Shown piece by piece: positions 39,626-39,667 of a stretch of 39,667 bases of DNA. Position 1 is the stretch's first letter, and each line of letters starts with the position of its first letter. The stretch spans positions 1-39,667 of the forward strand of contig RYFE02000046.1 of NCBI GenBank assembly GCA_004138175.2, written 5' to 3'. The stretch is from Chloroflexales bacterium ZM16-3 (GTDB lineage Bacteria > Chloroflexota > Chloroflexia > Chloroflexales > Chloroflexaceae). Both the position numbers and the translations under genes were made by a program. The notes beneath the pieces are model-generated. The model searched no databases, was not told the DNA's origin, and worked only from the letters and a program-made list of their open reading frames with translations.

Positions 39626-39667
39626 GCAGTACCGCAGAAGTAACGCTGTGAGGCGTCCTGTCATTCT
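39626..39667. mobile_element. Palindromic MITE-like element, copy 5 (cut by window end)
   Basis: Begins GCAGTACCGCAGAAGTAACG and continues to the window edge in the opposite orientation to the other copies. The first 42 bases match the reverse complement of the right end of copy 1/copy 3. The preceding 8 bases are CAATAGAG, which should recur just beyond the element if the 8-bp repeat rule holds. Confidence 0.85.

Overview
The window is high-GC bacterial DNA that best fits a Chloroflexota genome, probably a filamentous Chloroflexia-type organism. This rests on a Tad-type secretion locus without an obvious secretin, a chain of Liv transporter genes mixed with acyl-CoA ligase genes, a soluble-adenylate-cyclase-like protein, and intergenic spaces packed with heptanucleotide repeats and GC-rich palindromes. 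The taxonomic call is an inference from gene content. No rRNA, tRNA, CRISPR array or intact transposase gene was seen.

Layout. 1-7459 (minus strand): prmA (cut by the window edge), cysS, cysE and an FmdB-type zinc-ribbon gene, then an ABC-2-type exporter (permease plus ATPase), then an ECF-like sigma factor. 7717-12453 (plus): an NmrA-like NAD(P)-binding protein, an MBL-fold hydrolase, a GlsB/YeaQ membrane protein, and a large two-cyclase-domain AAA protein that appears to have lost its C-terminal tail. 12521-21272 (plus): a transport and activation cluster holding livG, a long-chain acyl-CoA synthetase, livH, livM, a binding lipoprotein, livF and a PaaK-like ligase. 21459-24782 (minus): guaA, a stand-alone CBM48 protein, a small exported protein and a MarR regulator. 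The MarR gene diverges from an ABM-like gene (24909) behind a consensus promoter with operator-like palindromes. 25264-38134 (minus): a Tad/Flp-pilus-type locus in the order surface protein (SdrB/DUF11 domains), TadE-like, TadG-like, CpaB, CpaF-1, CpaE, CpaF-2 with a C-terminal extension, TadB, TadC. 38284-39308: a divergent CAP-domain secreted protein and two overlapping small unknown genes.

How the parts work together. The Liv cluster encodes a complete importer (two ATPases, two permeases, one binding lipoprotein) with two AMP-forming ligases, which suggests that an imported carboxylic acid is converted to a CoA thioester. The Tad locus has the cytoplasmic and membrane engine of a pilus or secretion system, plus two pseudopilin-like proteins and a large extracellular protein that could be its cargo or tip adhesin. 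The major Flp pilin and prepilin peptidase are not in the window.

The most unusual feature is the repeat landscape. A ~114-bp palindromic element with inverted termini and 8-bp direct repeats (12 bp in one case) occurs five times, one of them cut by the window end. Independent heptamer arrays (ACTCCTG, ATGTTGA, TGCAAAA, TTGGGGG, TGCAATC, TAGCCGA, TTGCAGA, TATCCCC) often begin at or inside stop codons and often occur as inverted pairs. A third family consists of GTAGGGGCG...CGCCCCTAC palindromes.
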